Shown in pieces: positions 44,845 to 53,709 of a stretch of 64,000 nt of DNA. The stretch's first letter is position 1. Each line of letters opens with the position of its first letter. The position numbers were made by a program, and so were the translations under genes. Source of the stretch: Polaromonas sp047303325 (lineage in GTDB: Bacteria > Pseudomonadota > Gammaproteobacteria > Burkholderiales > Burkholderiaceae_C); assembly GCF_047303325.1 (NCBI RefSeq), contig NZ_JBKBEX010000025.1, positions 11,469-75,468 of the forward strand, given 5' to 3'. The notes beneath the pieces were generated by a model. The model made no database searches, was not told the DNA's origin, and saw only the letters and a list, made by a program, of their open reading frames with translations.

Positions 44845-45825
44845 TTAGTCAAGCTTGAGCTTGGCCCCGTCCACCACTTTTTTGTAGACCTCGTACTCGG
44901 CCTTGATCTGAGCCGAAAACTGCTCTGGCGTGTTGGCGATGATCAGCGAACCCGTGTCCTCGATGCGTTTGCGCACGGCCGGGTCTTCCAGCGACTTCTT
45001 CACGCCGGCACTGACCTTGTCGACCACTTCCTTGGGCAGGCCCTTGGGGCCCAGGATGCCGTAGTAGGCCATGCGGTTCACCGGCTCCAGGCCGACTTCC
45101 TTGAAGGTCGGCACATCCGGCAGCACGGCCAGGCGTTGCGGCGCGGCCACCACGATGGGGATCAGGCGCTTTTGCTGGATAAAGGGCAGCGCGGAGGGAA
45201 TGTTGTCAAAGATCATGGGGACCTGGCCGGCTACCGTGTCGTTGAGGGCCGGGCCTGCGCCGCGGTAGGGAATGTGGGTCACAAAAGTGCCCGACATGCT
45301 CTTGAAAAGCTCCATCTGCAGGTGGCCTATGCCGCCCGTGCCAGAGGATGAATAGGAGTACTTGCCGGGGTTCTTCTTGAGCTCGGCCACGAACTCCTTG
45401 TAATTGCGGGCCGGGAAGCTCGGGTGCACCGCGATGATGTTGGGCGTGGCCGCGATATTGATGATGGGCGTGAAGTCCGTCAGCGTGTTGTACGGAATCT
45501 TGGGGTTGATGGCCGGGTTGGCCGCGGTGGTAGACACCGTGGCCACGCCCAGCGTATAGCCGTCGGGAACGGAACGGGCGATTTCCAGTGCGCCGACCAC
45601 ACCGCCGCCGCCGGCCTTGTTCTCGACGATGACGCTCTGGCCCAGGGCCTTGCCCAGCGGCTCGGCGATCACGCGGGCGACGATGTCGGTGGTGCCGCCA
45701 GGCGCAAAAGGCACCTGTAGCTTGACCACCTTGTTGGGATAACCCTGCGCCAGTGCGGGGCCTGCGGCAGCGCCCAGCGCAAGCGCGGACAGCACGGAGT
45801 AGGCAAAGAGATAACGACGTTGCAT
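44845..45825 (-). CDS. Bug/TctC-family periplasmic solute-binding protein
   Basis: 326 residues from the ATG at 45825 with AAGGA upstream. Signal peptide (MQRRYLFAYSVLSALALGAA...AQG), then YPNKVVKLQVPFAPGGTTDIVARV and SVIVENKAGGGGVVGALEIARSVPDGYTLG, with IPYRGAGPALNDTVAGQV. It ends in a terminator and is divergent from the AEC permease. Ligand unknown, probably a carboxylic acid. Confidence 0.92.
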   Translation of the reverse strand: MQRRYLFAYSVLSALALGAAAGPALAQGYPNKVVKLQVPFAPGGTTDIVARVIAEPLGKALGQSVIVENKAGGGGVVGALEIARSVPDGYTLGVATVSTTAANPAINPKIPYNTLTDFTPIINIAATPNIIAVHPSFPARNYKEFVAELKKNPGKYSYSSSGTGGIGHLQMELFKSMSGTFVTHIPYRGAGPALNDTVAGQVPMIFDNIPSALPFIQQKRLIPIVVAAPQRLAVLPDVPTFKEVGLEPVNRMAYYGILGPKGLPKEVVDKVSAGVKKSLEDPAVRKRIEDTGSLIIANTPEQFSAQIKAEYEVYKKVVDGAKLKLD

Positions 45826-45942
45826 GTTCAGGTCCTTACGGTAAAAACTAACTGCTGAAATGGTAATCGCAAGAACCGTTTGCGCCAGTTGTGGATTACG
45901 CATAAGGGCAAACCCGAAGGGATTGCGGTTATTCTTGGGCCG

Positions 45943-46848
45943 GTGAACTACGCCCAGCTTCTTTTCCCCGACTTTTCCCTCATCGTCTGCGGCTACCTGG
46001 TGTGCCGCTACACCGCCCTCGACCGCACAGTCTGGGAGAAGGTGGAAAGCCTGGTTTATTACTTCTTGTTTCCGGTCCTGCTGTTTCACTCCATCGTGAA
46101 AAGCCCGCTGGACCTGGGCGCCGCCTCCAGCCTGATAGGCGCCGGCCTGCTGATGGGCGTGGCCGGCATCGCCATGGCCTACAGCCTGCCGCACCTGCCC
46201 TGGCTGCGCCGTCACATCGACACGCGCGAGCACGCCGCCAGCGCGCAGGTGGCTTTTCGCTTCAACTCCTTCATCGCCCTGGCATTGGCTGATCGTTTGG
46301 CAGGCGCCCAGGGCCTGCAGCTGATCGCGGTGCTGATCGGCGTCTGCGTGCCGCTCTTCAACGTCGCCGCGGTATGGCCCATGGCAAGGCATGCCCAGCG
46401 CGGCTTCATGGGCGAGCTGGTGCGTAACCCGCTGATCGTGGCAACGGCGACGGGCCTTGTCGCCAACCTGCTGGGCTTCAGCATCCCCTTCTGGCTGGAA
46501 CCCACCGTCAACCGCATAGGCGCCGCCTCACTGGCCCTGGGCCTGATGTCGGCAGGCGCCGGCATGCAGTTCGCGCACCTGGCGCAGTCCAGGACCTTGA
46601 CGGTGGCCGTGCTGTCCATACGCCACCTGTTGCTGCCCATCGTGGCCCTGGGCCTGGCCAAGGCCTTTAGCCTGTCGACGGTGCAGACCACCATACTGCT
46701 GGCCTTCTCCGCCCTGCCGACGGCTTCCAGCGCTTATGTACTGGCTGCGCGCATGGGGTACAACGGGGGCTATGTTGCTGGGTTGGTGACTTTGTCGACC
46801 ATGCTGGGAGTGGTCAGCCTGCCGTTTGCGTTGGCAGTGCTGAGGTAA
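45943..46848 (+). CDS. AEC (auxin efflux carrier) family permease
   Basis: 301 residues from a GTG at 45943 (NYAQLLFPDFSLIVCGYLVC), the usual family start; an upstream TTG is in frame. About ten hydrophobic segments, with VYYFLFPVLLFHSI and LPTASSAYVLAARMGY near the C-terminus. AEC proteins in bacteria export or import dicarboxylates such as malonate. Substrate is unknown. Divergent from the Bug gene, 117 bases apart. Confidence 0.87.
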   Translation: MNYAQLLFPDFSLIVCGYLVCRYTALDRTVWEKVESLVYYFLFPVLLFHSIVKSPLDLGAASSLIGAGLLMGVAGIAMAYSLPHLPWLRRHIDTREHAASAQVAFRFNSFIALALADRLAGAQGLQLIAVLIGVCVPLFNVAAVWPMARHAQRGFMGELVRNPLIVATATGLVANLLGFSIPFWLEPTVNRIGAASLALGLMSAGAGMQFAHLAQSRTLTVAVLSIRHLLLPIVALGLAKAFSLSTVQTTILLAFSALPTASSAYVLAARMGYNGGYVAGLVTLSTMLGVVSLPFALAVLR

Positions 46849-46879
46849 GTTGCTCCAAGCCTGTTTAGGATTTGCTTAT

Positions 46880-46903
46880 CCCAGCAGAGCGCTCTTTGCT
46901 GGG
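46880..46903. terminator. Hairpin between AEC permease and small membrane protein gene
   Basis: CCCAGCA (46880-46886) pairs with TGCTGGG (46897-46903), with an inner GAG/CTC. No U-tract follows, so termination is uncertain, but it sits between the two converging genes. Confidence 0.4.
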
Positions 46904-46983
46904 GGCAGCTGGCCGGGTCTCGCCCCGGCGGGCAGGCCTTAGCAAAAACGCGAAGGCCGGGGCAAGACCAGGTCAAAACAAGT

Positions 46984-47340
46984 TCAAGAAGAAGGATTCT
47001 TCTTCTCGATGTACTCCCCCATCCGGCTCATCAAGCGCCACCACTCAGAACCATCTTCACGATAAACCCTGATCGCCCCCGCCCGCACCAGGATCTTGCG
47101 CAGCTCGTCTTCGTCGAACCCGCCCAAGTGCATCTGCAATGTTTCAAACGAGCGGTCGGTATAGCCCTTGTGGCTCAGGAAGTGGCGAGCGGTTTCTTCG
47201 GCCATGAACTCGGTCTTGTGCTGCTCGTGCGCCAGCGCGAGCTGGTGTTTATGCAGTTGCCGGTTCAGAAAAAAAGTGATGCTGCCACCGACGACTGCGC
47301 CAAACAGCGAAGCCAGGGCGCCTGAAATCGTGGGGTCCAT
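46984..47340 (-). CDS. Small membrane-anchored hypothetical protein
   Basis: 118 residues; AAAGGA lies eight bases before the ATG. An N-terminal segment (LASLFGAVVGGSITFFLN) anchors it in the membrane and the rest is soluble, with a His/Gln/Glu helix and then a small charged domain ending GEYIEKKNPSS. I do not recognise it. It lies 44 bases behind queG on the same strand, so it may be co-transcribed. Confidence 0.78.
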   Translation of the reverse strand: MDPTISGALASLFGAVVGGSITFFLNRQLHKHQLALAHEQHKTEFMAEETARHFLSHKGYTDRSFETLQMHLGGFDEDELRKILVRAGAIRVYREDGSEWWRLMSRMGEYIEKKNPSS

Positions 47341-47384
47341 ACGGGTGTCCTTTCGTGCACAGGGATATTACAAGCAGACGGAGC

Positions 47385-48482
47385 CTAGTGGCTGAGTGCC
47401 CATTCAATGTGTTCCGCGACCAGTTCGCCGCAATCCACGGCGCGCGCCTGCAGCGCTTCACGCAGGGGCAGTCCGGCCGCCGCATCGAGCACACGCAGCG
47501 CATTGCCCATGGCCACCGCGATGTTGCGCAGCCAGCGCTCGTGACCTATGCGCCGTATCGGGCTGCCTTCGGTGAAACGCAAGAACGCCTCTTCGCTCCA
47601 GCCGAACAGCGTCACCAGTTGCTGCCCCGTCAGGCCTTGGCGTTCGTCGAAATCGGGCAAGGCGCTGCGCTGGGCGAACTTGTTCCAGGGGCAGATCAGC
47701 TGGCAGTCGTCGCAGCCGTAGATGCGGTTGCCCATCAGCGGGCGCAGCTCCAGCGGTATGGGGCCCGCGTGTTCGATAGTCAGATAGGAAATGCAGCGCC
47801 TGGCGTCGAGCTTGTGCGGCGCGACGATGGCCCGTGTGGGGCAAACATCGATGCAGGCCTGGCAGCTGCCGCAGTGCGGCGCCACCGGCTCGCTGGGCGG
47901 CAAGGCGATGTCCACATAGATTTCGCCCAGGAAGAACATGGAGCCGGCCTCGCGGTTGAGCAGCAGCGTGTGCTTGCCGCGCCAGCCCTGGCCGCTGCGG
48001 GCCGCGAGTTCGGCCTCCATCACGGGGGCGGAATCGGTGAAAGCGCGGTGGCCCAACTGTTCCACATGCTCCGAAATCCGCTCGCTGAGTTTTTGCAGGC
48101 GGCTGCGCATGATCTTGTGGTAATCACGGCCGCGCGCATAGACCGACACAATGCCTTCGGCGGGGCGCTCCAGGCGGCTGAATTCCAGCGCCTGCCACTC
48201 GCCGGCCCCGGTGGGGGTCGCCGTCGGCAGGTAGTTCATGCGCGCCGTAATCACGCTGACCGTGCCGGGGACCAGTTCCGCCGGCCGGGCGCGCTTGAGC
48301 CCGTGCGCGGCCATGTAATGCATATCGCCATGAAAGCCGGCGGCCAGCCAAGCCGATAATCCAGGTTCAGCCGAGGAGAGGTCGACGCCGGCGATGCCGA
48401 TTTGCGAAAATCCAAGCTCGCGCGCCCAAGCCTGAATTTGAGAAACGAACTGATGACTGTTCAAAGCGTTGCTGGCGGACAC
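47385..48482 (-). CDS. queG: Epoxyqueuosine reductase
   Basis: 365 residues from the GTG at 48482. QueG uses cobalamin and two [4Fe-4S] clusters to reduce epoxyqueuosine in tRNA to queuosine. The clusters are CGSCQACIDVCP and CDDCQLICPWNKF, and RDYHKIMRSRLQKL is the N-domain signature. No C-terminal HEAT repeat is present, which is normal for this group. The start region overlaps the divergent tsaE start by 30 bases. Confidence 0.93.
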   Translation of the reverse strand: MSASNALNSHQFVSQIQAWARELGFSQIGIAGVDLSSAEPGLSAWLAAGFHGDMHYMAAHGLKRARPAELVPGTVSVITARMNYLPTATPTGAGEWQALEFSRLERPAEGIVSVYARGRDYHKIMRSRLQKLSERISEHVEQLGHRAFTDSAPVMEAELAARSGQGWRGKHTLLLNREAGSMFFLGEIYVDIALPPSEPVAPHCGSCQACIDVCPTRAIVAPHKLDARRCISYLTIEHAGPIPLELRPLMGNRIYGCDDCQLICPWNKFAQRSALPDFDERQGLTGQQLVTLFGWSEEAFLRFTEGSPIRRIGHERWLRNIAVAMGNALRVLDAAAGLPLREALQARAVDCGELVAEHIEWALSH

Positions 48483-48971
48483 CCGCCGATTGTAAAAAAC
48501 ATTACCTGGCAGGACGAGGAGGCCACGGCCGACTTCGCGCGGGCCCTGGCAAAGCACCCCGCTATAGGCCGCGCGCTGATTGAACTGCAGGGCGACCTGG
48601 GGGCCGGCAAAACCACCTTTGTGCGCCACCTGCTCAAGAGCCTGGGCGTGCAGGGACGCATCAAGAGCCCCACCTATGCGGTGGTCGAGCCTTACACATT
48701 GGCCACGGCCAGCCCGGATGCAGGCCAAAATGGCGGCATGAACATCTGGCATTTCGATTTCTACCGCTTCAACGACCCGCGCGAGTGGGAAGAAGCCGGC
48801 TTTCGCGACATCTTTGCGGCCACCGGCCTCAAGCTCGTCGAATGGCCCGAGAAAGCCGGGCCGCACCTGCCGCAACCCGACCTGCTGCTGCGCCTGGAGG
48901 TGCTGCCCCATGAGGCCCGCGCCGTCACCCTGACGGCCCACACGCCCACCGGCGCGGAACTGCTCGCATGA
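48453..48971 (+). CDS. tsaE: tRNA threonylcarbamoyladenosine ATPase TsaE
   Basis: 172 residues from the ATG at 48453. Walker A is GDLGAGKTTFVRHLL, then SPTYAVVEPY and HFDFYRFNDPREWEEAG. TsaE is the ATPase that helps TsaB/TsaD make t6A at position 37 of ANN-decoding tRNAs. The start lies inside the first codons of divergent queG. The stop overlaps the amidase start by four bases (ATGA). Confidence 0.95.
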   Translation: MTVQSVAGGHPPIVKNITWQDEEATADFARALAKHPAIGRALIELQGDLGAGKTTFVRHLLKSLGVQGRIKSPTYAVVEPYTLATASPDAGQNGGMNIWHFDFYRFNDPREWEEAGFRDIFAATGLKLVEWPEKAGPHLPQPDLLLRLEVLPHEARAVTLTAHTPTGAELLA

Positions 48972-50353
48972 AGCACCCTACCGTGAGCCGCCGCGGCGCC
49001 CTGCAACTGGGCAGCGTGGTGCTGTTGCTGGGCGTGCAACACATCGCGCGCGGCGCCACCATCGTGGCCGTGCGCGTCTGGCCGTCCAAGGACTACACGC
49101 GGCTCACCATCGAGTCGGACGGTGAAATCAAGGCCCGGCAGTTTTTTGTCGCCGAGCCGCCCCGGCTGGCGGTGGACATCGAGGGCATAGACCTGATCCC
49201 GGCGCTGCGCGAGCTGGTGGCCAAGGTCAAGTCCGACGACCCGAACATCTCGGGCATACGCGTGGGGCAAAACGCGCCCGGCGTGGTGCGGCTGGTGATA
49301 GATCTGAAGCAGCCCATACAGCCGCAGGTGTTCACCCTGCCGCCCGTGGCCGCCTACCAGTACCGGCTGGTGTTCGACCTGTATCCGACGCAGGTCGCCG
49401 ACCCGCTCGAAGCCCTGATCGCCGAAAAGCTCGCCGACCGGCAATCCGGCAGCGCGCCGCCACCGGCCGGCGACCCCATCGCCGACCTGATCGCGCGGCA
49501 ATCGGGCAAGCAGGCTGACGGCAAGCCGCCACCGCCGGCAGCCGTCGCGGAAAAGGACAAGGACAAATCGCCGGCGCCCGCAGGCACCCCGGGCGGCGCC
49601 AAGGCCGCACCCGAGGCGGCGATCATCGCGAAGAACAAGACCGACCGCCTCGTCATCGTGGCGCTGGACCCGGGCCATGGCGGAGAGGATCCCGGCGCCG
49701 TCGGCCCCGGTGGCACGCGCGAAAAAGACGTGGTCCTGCAAATCGCGCACCGCCTGCGCGACCGCATCAACCAGCAGCCCAATATGCGCGCCTACCTCAC
49801 GCGCGACGCCGACTTCTTCGTGCCGCTGCATGTGCGCGTGCAAAAAGCGCGGCGTGTGCAGGCCGACCTTTTCATCAGCATCCATGCCGACGCCTTTTTC
49901 ACGGCGCGGCCGCAGGGCGCCAGCGTCTTCGCGCTCAGTGAAAAAGGCGCCTCCAGCAGCGCGGCGCGCTGGATCGCCGACAAGGAAAATTCAGCCGACC
50001 TGGTGGGAGGCATCAACGTCAAGGCCAAGGATGCCCAGGTGCAAAAAGCCCTGCTGGACATGAGCACCACGGCGCAGATCAACGACAGCCTCAAGCTCGG
50101 CAGCGCCATGCTGGGCGAGATCGGTAACGTCGGCAAGCTGCACAAACCCAAGGTCGAACAGGCTGGCTTCGCGGTCCTGAAAGCGCCCGACATTCCCAGC
50201 GTGCTGGTGGAGACAGCCTTCATCAGCAACCCCGACGAGGAAGCCAGGCTGCGCAGCGAGGACTACCAGATCCAGCTGGCCGATGCCCTGATGCGCGGCA
50301 TCACGCGCTACTTCGCGCGCAATCCACCGCTGGCCCGCAACCGCGCCGTCTAA
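48968..50353 (+). CDS. amiC: N-acetylmuramoyl-L-alanine amidase (AmiC-like)
   Basis: 461 residues. A Tat-type signal (SRRGALQLGSVVLLLG) precedes an AMIN domain (~30-140) that targets the septal ring, then a Pro/Ala/Lys linker and the Amidase_3 domain (~225-450). Zinc ligands are in DPGHGGEDPG, the Glu of REKDVVLQIA, the His of FISIHADAF and VLVETAFISNP. It cleaves the bond between MurNAc and the peptide during cell separation. Co-transcribed with tsaE. Confidence 0.94.
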   Translation: MKHPTVSRRGALQLGSVVLLLGVQHIARGATIVAVRVWPSKDYTRLTIESDGEIKARQFFVAEPPRLAVDIEGIDLIPALRELVAKVKSDDPNISGIRVGQNAPGVVRLVIDLKQPIQPQVFTLPPVAAYQYRLVFDLYPTQVADPLEALIAEKLADRQSGSAPPPAGDPIADLIARQSGKQADGKPPPPAAVAEKDKDKSPAPAGTPGGAKAAPEAAIIAKNKTDRLVIVALDPGHGGEDPGAVGPGGTREKDVVLQIAHRLRDRINQQPNMRAYLTRDADFFVPLHVRVQKARRVQADLFISIHADAFFTARPQGASVFALSEKGASSSAARWIADKENSADLVGGINVKAKDAQVQKALLDMSTTAQINDSLKLGSAMLGEIGNVGKLHKPKVEQAGFAVLKAPDIPSVLVETAFISNPDEEARLRSEDYQIQLADALMRGITRYFARNPPLARNRAV

Positions 50354-50361
50354 CCATCCCC

Positions 50362-50381
50362 TTGGCGCGTCTATGCGCCAA
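50362..50381 (+). terminator. Short hairpin after amiC
   Basis: TTGGCGC (50362-50368) pairs with GCGCCAA (50375-50381) but only a few As and Ts follow. It may end the tsaE-amiC transcript. Confidence 0.4.
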
Positions 50382-50544
50382 AATTGAATACAAAAGACCG
50401 CAGCGGGCCGACAGCTCGCGGCGGCCTTCTCCTACAGCCTCGCGGTAGTGGCCCTCCTACATTGAAGCCACAGGCAAGCCGGGGCAAGTTCATAAGCTGA
50501 ATGCCCACAGCAAGAGCCTGGAACTCCTAGCAAAGGCAAACAAC

Positions 50545-50757
50545 ATGAATACGAAACTGATGATCTCGGTAGCAGCTGCGGCACTGATAGGCCTGGGAGG
50601 CTGCAGTACCAACCCGACAAATGCGCAGATCGGCACCGGCGTGGGCGCCGTAGCCGGCGGCCTTGTGGGTAACGCCGTCTTCGGCAGCACCCTGGGCACC
50701 GTGGGCGGCGCGGCCGCAGGTGCGCTGATCGGTAACGAGGTCGGCAAAAAACGCTGA
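50545..50757 (+). CDS. Glycine-zipper lipoprotein, OsmB-like
   Basis: 70 residues with a lipoprotein signal ending in LGGC, then STNPTNAQIG and glycine-zipper repeats (GTGVGAVAGGLVGNAVFG, TVGGAAAGALIGNEVGKKR). It resembles OsmB-type osmotically inducible lipoproteins. It is an independent gene, 191 bases after amiC. Confidence 0.88.
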   Translation: MNTKLMISVAAAALIGLGGCSTNPTNAQIGTGVGAVAGGLVGNAVFGSTLGTVGGAAAGALIGNEVGKKR

Positions 50758-50804
50758 CCCCACACCCGCCTGGTTCAAACGCCCGGCTTAAACCCCAGGC
50801 CTTG

Positions 50805-51299
50805 TCATACCGGGTAGATCAGCGAGTTGAGGATCATCTCGCTGTCGTACACACAAAGACGGCTCCTGAATTTCAGTGAGCCGTCTTTTTGCGTGAGCTC
50901 GTCGATATAGCGGCCCACGTTGTAAACCTCGCTCACGCCGCCCGGCTTGGTGCGGAACACCGCGTAGTTGGCCTCGGCCTGGATGGTGTCGCCCTCCTGC
51001 GAGAGGATGCGCGCCGGGCTCACGACGTGGCGCGTGTAATAGGGCCCGTGGTAAATCGTCTGCGTGACGCCGTACACCCGGTCCTTCATCATGCCGCGGC
51101 TTTCCAGCGCGATCAGCGCCAGCGGCAGGCCGCGGTCGAAGTTCTCGCGGGCCTGCACCTTGTAGCGGCCGTCTTCCACGAAAAATTCCGGCCACTCCTC
51201 AAAGCGCTTTTCATCGAGTGCCGCCGCGTAGTCGGCGTTGAGCCGGTCCACCCGCATCTGCAGCAGCAGGCGCTGCATGCCTTGTTCGATCGCCGTCAT
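50805..51299 (-). CDS. Aromatic-ring hydroxylating oxygenase, small (beta) subunit
   Basis: 164 residues, the NTF2-like cone-shaped beta subunit fold. LNADYAAALDEKRFEEWPEFFVEDGRY and GPYYTRHVVSPARIL, then EANYAVFRTKPGG match the family. The start overlaps the alpha-subunit stop (ATGA), so the two are coupled. Substrate is not decided. Confidence 0.9.
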   Translation of the reverse strand: MTAIEQGMQRLLLQMRVDRLNADYAAALDEKRFEEWPEFFVEDGRYKVQARENFDRGLPLALIALESRGMMKDRVYGVTQTIYHGPYYTRHVVSPARILSQEGDTIQAEANYAVFRTKPGGVSEVYNVGRYIDELTQKDGSLKFRSRLCVYDSEMILNSLIYPV

Positions 51300-52615
51300 A
51301 GTTCCATGACTTTCTTCCAGTAGGCATACATGCTGCGGATCAGGGTTTCGGTGACCATGTGCTCGGTCATCTCGGTGCCCGTGCCGCCCAGCTCGCACAG
51401 TGTCGCGCCCTCGCCGGCCTGGACAAAGCCAGCCTGGCTGAACTCGATCACCTCGCCGTCGTCGGCGCTGACAAAACCCGCGGGACCGAACAGGTTGGCC
51501 TGGCGCAGGCGGCGCTGCGTCATCTCGGGCGTGTCGTCGGCAAAGCCGAAGTGCGTCCAGATGAAATCGAATTCGCCCTGGCCGCGCGGCACGATGTGGC
51601 GGGTGCTCAATGAATTGACCTGCTGCTGAATGATCAGGCTGGGAAACAGCGTGATCATGGTGACGGTGGGCATGATGTCGCTGCCCGGGTTGGACGGGTC
51701 GGCGACCGTCCACCAGGGCTCGGGCACCACGTCCAGCAGGCGGTCATCGTGCAGCGCCATGTTCGCCTTGAAGGAGGTCACGCCCTCGGTCACGGCCGCA
51801 TTCTGCCCGCCATCGTTGCGGCGTGAAATCATCACCGCGTGGCGGCCATGGGCGTCCATCACCATGCGGCTTTTCTGGTCGGCGCGCCACAGGCCAAAGG
51901 TCACGAACCAGGTGTGCAGCAAGCCGGGGTGGTAAGGGTCCTTGATGTTCTCCATCATCAGCTTCCAGTTGCCCGGAATGCGCTGGCGGTTGTAGCCCAG
52001 CAGGGTCAGCTTGCGTGCGCCCTCGGGGCCCTTGAAGATGCGGTCCAGCCAGGGCATGAGCTGCGGGCCCAGGTAGTCCTCGAGCGGCTCGGTGTCCTCG
52101 CTGAAAGTGGCGAACACCAGGCCGTGCAGCAGGGCCACGCGCAGCTTGGTCAGGCCGTGGTCCTTGAGGTCAAAATCTTCCGGCATGCCGCCGTTGACGC
52201 AGTCGCCCTCCTTCACGCCGTCCTTGAAAGGCAGGCCCGCAAGGTCGCCGTTGAGTTTGTAAGTCCACTGGTGGTAGGGGCAGACAAAGCTGCGCGCATT
52301 GCCCTGGGGGTTCTGGCAAAAGCGCACGCCGCGGTGGGCGCAGCGGTTTTCCACCACGCGTATGCCGTGGTCGGTGGCGCGGTCCTTGGGCGCGATGCGG
52401 TCACGCACCATCAACACCTGGCGCTCGCCCACATGGCTGAGCTTGTAGTCGCCGACGTTGGGAATCTCGGCCTCCAGGCCCACGTAGCACCAGTGCGCGC
52501 CGTAAAAGACTTTCTCCAGCTCGCGCTGGTAGAGCTGGGCGTCGGTGTAGGCCCAGAAAGGGACGCGGCTGGAGCCGGGTTCGCTCCAACGGGACAGGGT
52601 TTGAGGTGCGTTCAT
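51296..52615 (-). CDS. Rieske non-haem iron oxygenase, large (alpha) subunit
   Basis: 439 residues; GGAGAG lies before the ATG. The Rieske centre is Cys92/His94 (CAHRG) and Cys112/His115 (CPYHQW). The catalytic iron is bound by His229 and His234 (DPYHPGLLHTW), with Asp226 as the bridging residue. The start region ('SSRVPFWAYTD...QRELEKVFYGAHWCYVGLEAEIP') recalls the salicylate/anthranilate group. No ferredoxin or reductase gene is nearby, so electrons must come from elsewhere. Substrate unknown. Confidence 0.9.
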   Translation of the reverse strand: MNAPQTLSRWSEPGSSRVPFWAYTDAQLYQRELEKVFYGAHWCYVGLEAEIPNVGDYKLSHVGERQVLMVRDRIAPKDRATDHGIRVVENRCAHRGVRFCQNPQGNARSFVCPYHQWTYKLNGDLAGLPFKDGVKEGDCVNGGMPEDFDLKDHGLTKLRVALLHGLVFATFSEDTEPLEDYLGPQLMPWLDRIFKGPEGARKLTLLGYNRQRIPGNWKLMMENIKDPYHPGLLHTWFVTFGLWRADQKSRMVMDAHGRHAVMISRRNDGGQNAAVTEGVTSFKANMALHDDRLLDVVPEPWWTVADPSNPGSDIMPTVTMITLFPSLIIQQQVNSLSTRHIVPRGQGEFDFIWTHFGFADDTPEMTQRRLRQANLFGPAGFVSADDGEVIEFSQAGFVQAGEGATLCELGGTGTEMTEHMVTETLIRSMYAYWKKVMEL

Positions 52616-52672
52616 CTGTGTCTCTCCGGGTCGTCTTTCCCTGATTTTTTAGTACGGCATCGGCCCAAGCTG

Positions 52673-53680
52673 TCAGTCAAACAGGCAGCTGGCCTGCTCA
52701 ACCCTGGCCCGCACCTGCGCCCCGGTCGGAGGCACACAGCCACGCCGCATGACACACAAGCTGGCGCTGGTCACGGCATGGGCCAGCAAGCCATGCCCCG
52801 CATCGTCGGGTAGCGTCAGCAGGGCGCGGGCGCCGCCCGCACCGGTTTTCCGCGCGAGCAAGGCAGCCATGAAACCGGCGAGAAAACAGTCGCCCGCACC
52901 CACGGTATCCACCACCGCCAATGGCCTGGATTCGCGGGCGCGCCACTGCCGGCCGTCGCGCGCCAACAGGCAAGCCCCCTGCGGTCCCAGGGTCAGAACC
53001 AGCAAGGCCGCACCGCTCACGTCCAGCAGATGCCGCGCCCGGGCAACTGCATCGGCGCCGGGCACCTGCAGGTTTTCCAGGTCTTCATCGCTGACCTTGA
53101 CCACATCGGCGTGCTGCAGCGCGGCGTGCACATTGCGCCTGTAGGCCTGCAGGTCCGGTATGGCCGACGGCCGCAGGTTGGCATCCACCGCCACCGCGCT
53201 GCCGGCCTGGTGCTGGGCACGCAGCCATGGCAGGTAGCGGCCGGCATCCTCGGGCGCAAGGGCCAGAGCGCCGGTGCACACCATCTGCAGCGCGGGAACG
53301 CGATGGCATGACTGGATCAAGCCGTCCGCCGTGACCGCTCGGTCCGCCACATCCTGCCGGTAAAAAGCGTAATCGGGATGACCGGTGTCATCCAGCCCCA
53401 CCACGGCCAGCGAGGTGCTTTGCGCCACGGGTTGCGGACAGGCCAGCCGCACACCGTCACCGGCCAGCGTGGCAGCCAGCTGGCGTCCAAAACGATCACG
53501 CGATAAAGGATTGAGGTACAGGGTATTGACGCCCTGCAGCGCCAGTGCGCGCGACAGGTTGAAAACCGCGCCGCCCGGGCAAGCTTCATAACGCCCATCC
53601 GATTGGGCAATCAGGTCAATCAACGCCTCGCCGGCGGTTGCAACCTGCACGGCGGCAAGGTCCTGGGGAGTGATGCTCAT
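52673..53680 (-). CDS. PfkB-family sugar kinase (fructokinase-like)
   Basis: 335 residues with AGGAG before the ATG. Start signature GEALIDLIA and CPGGAVFNLSRALALQG, and ATP/catalytic signature DTVGAGDCFLAGF with the catalytic Asp, are those of fructokinase/ribokinase family proteins. Fructose or a related ketose is likely but not certain. It is 29 bases behind the DedA gene and 57 bases before the Rieske genes. Confidence 0.9.
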   Translation of the reverse strand: MSITPQDLAAVQVATAGEALIDLIAQSDGRYEACPGGAVFNLSRALALQGVNTLYLNPLSRDRFGRQLAATLAGDGVRLACPQPVAQSTSLAVVGLDDTGHPDYAFYRQDVADRAVTADGLIQSCHRVPALQMVCTGALALAPEDAGRYLPWLRAQHQAGSAVAVDANLRPSAIPDLQAYRRNVHAALQHADVVKVSDEDLENLQVPGADAVARARHLLDVSGAALLVLTLGPQGACLLARDGRQWRARESRPLAVVDTVGAGDCFLAGFMAALLARKTGAGGARALLTLPDDAGHGLLAHAVTSASLCVMRRGCVPPTGAQVRARVEQASCLFD

Positions 53681-53709
53681 TCGGGTCTCCTGCCGGCCGC
53701 AAAGGCGCT

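Noticed and set aside
44845..46392. Extended 515-codon version of the Bug gene
   Set aside because: The extra N-terminus is antisense to the AEC permease; the ATG at 45825 has a good ribosome-binding site and signal peptide.
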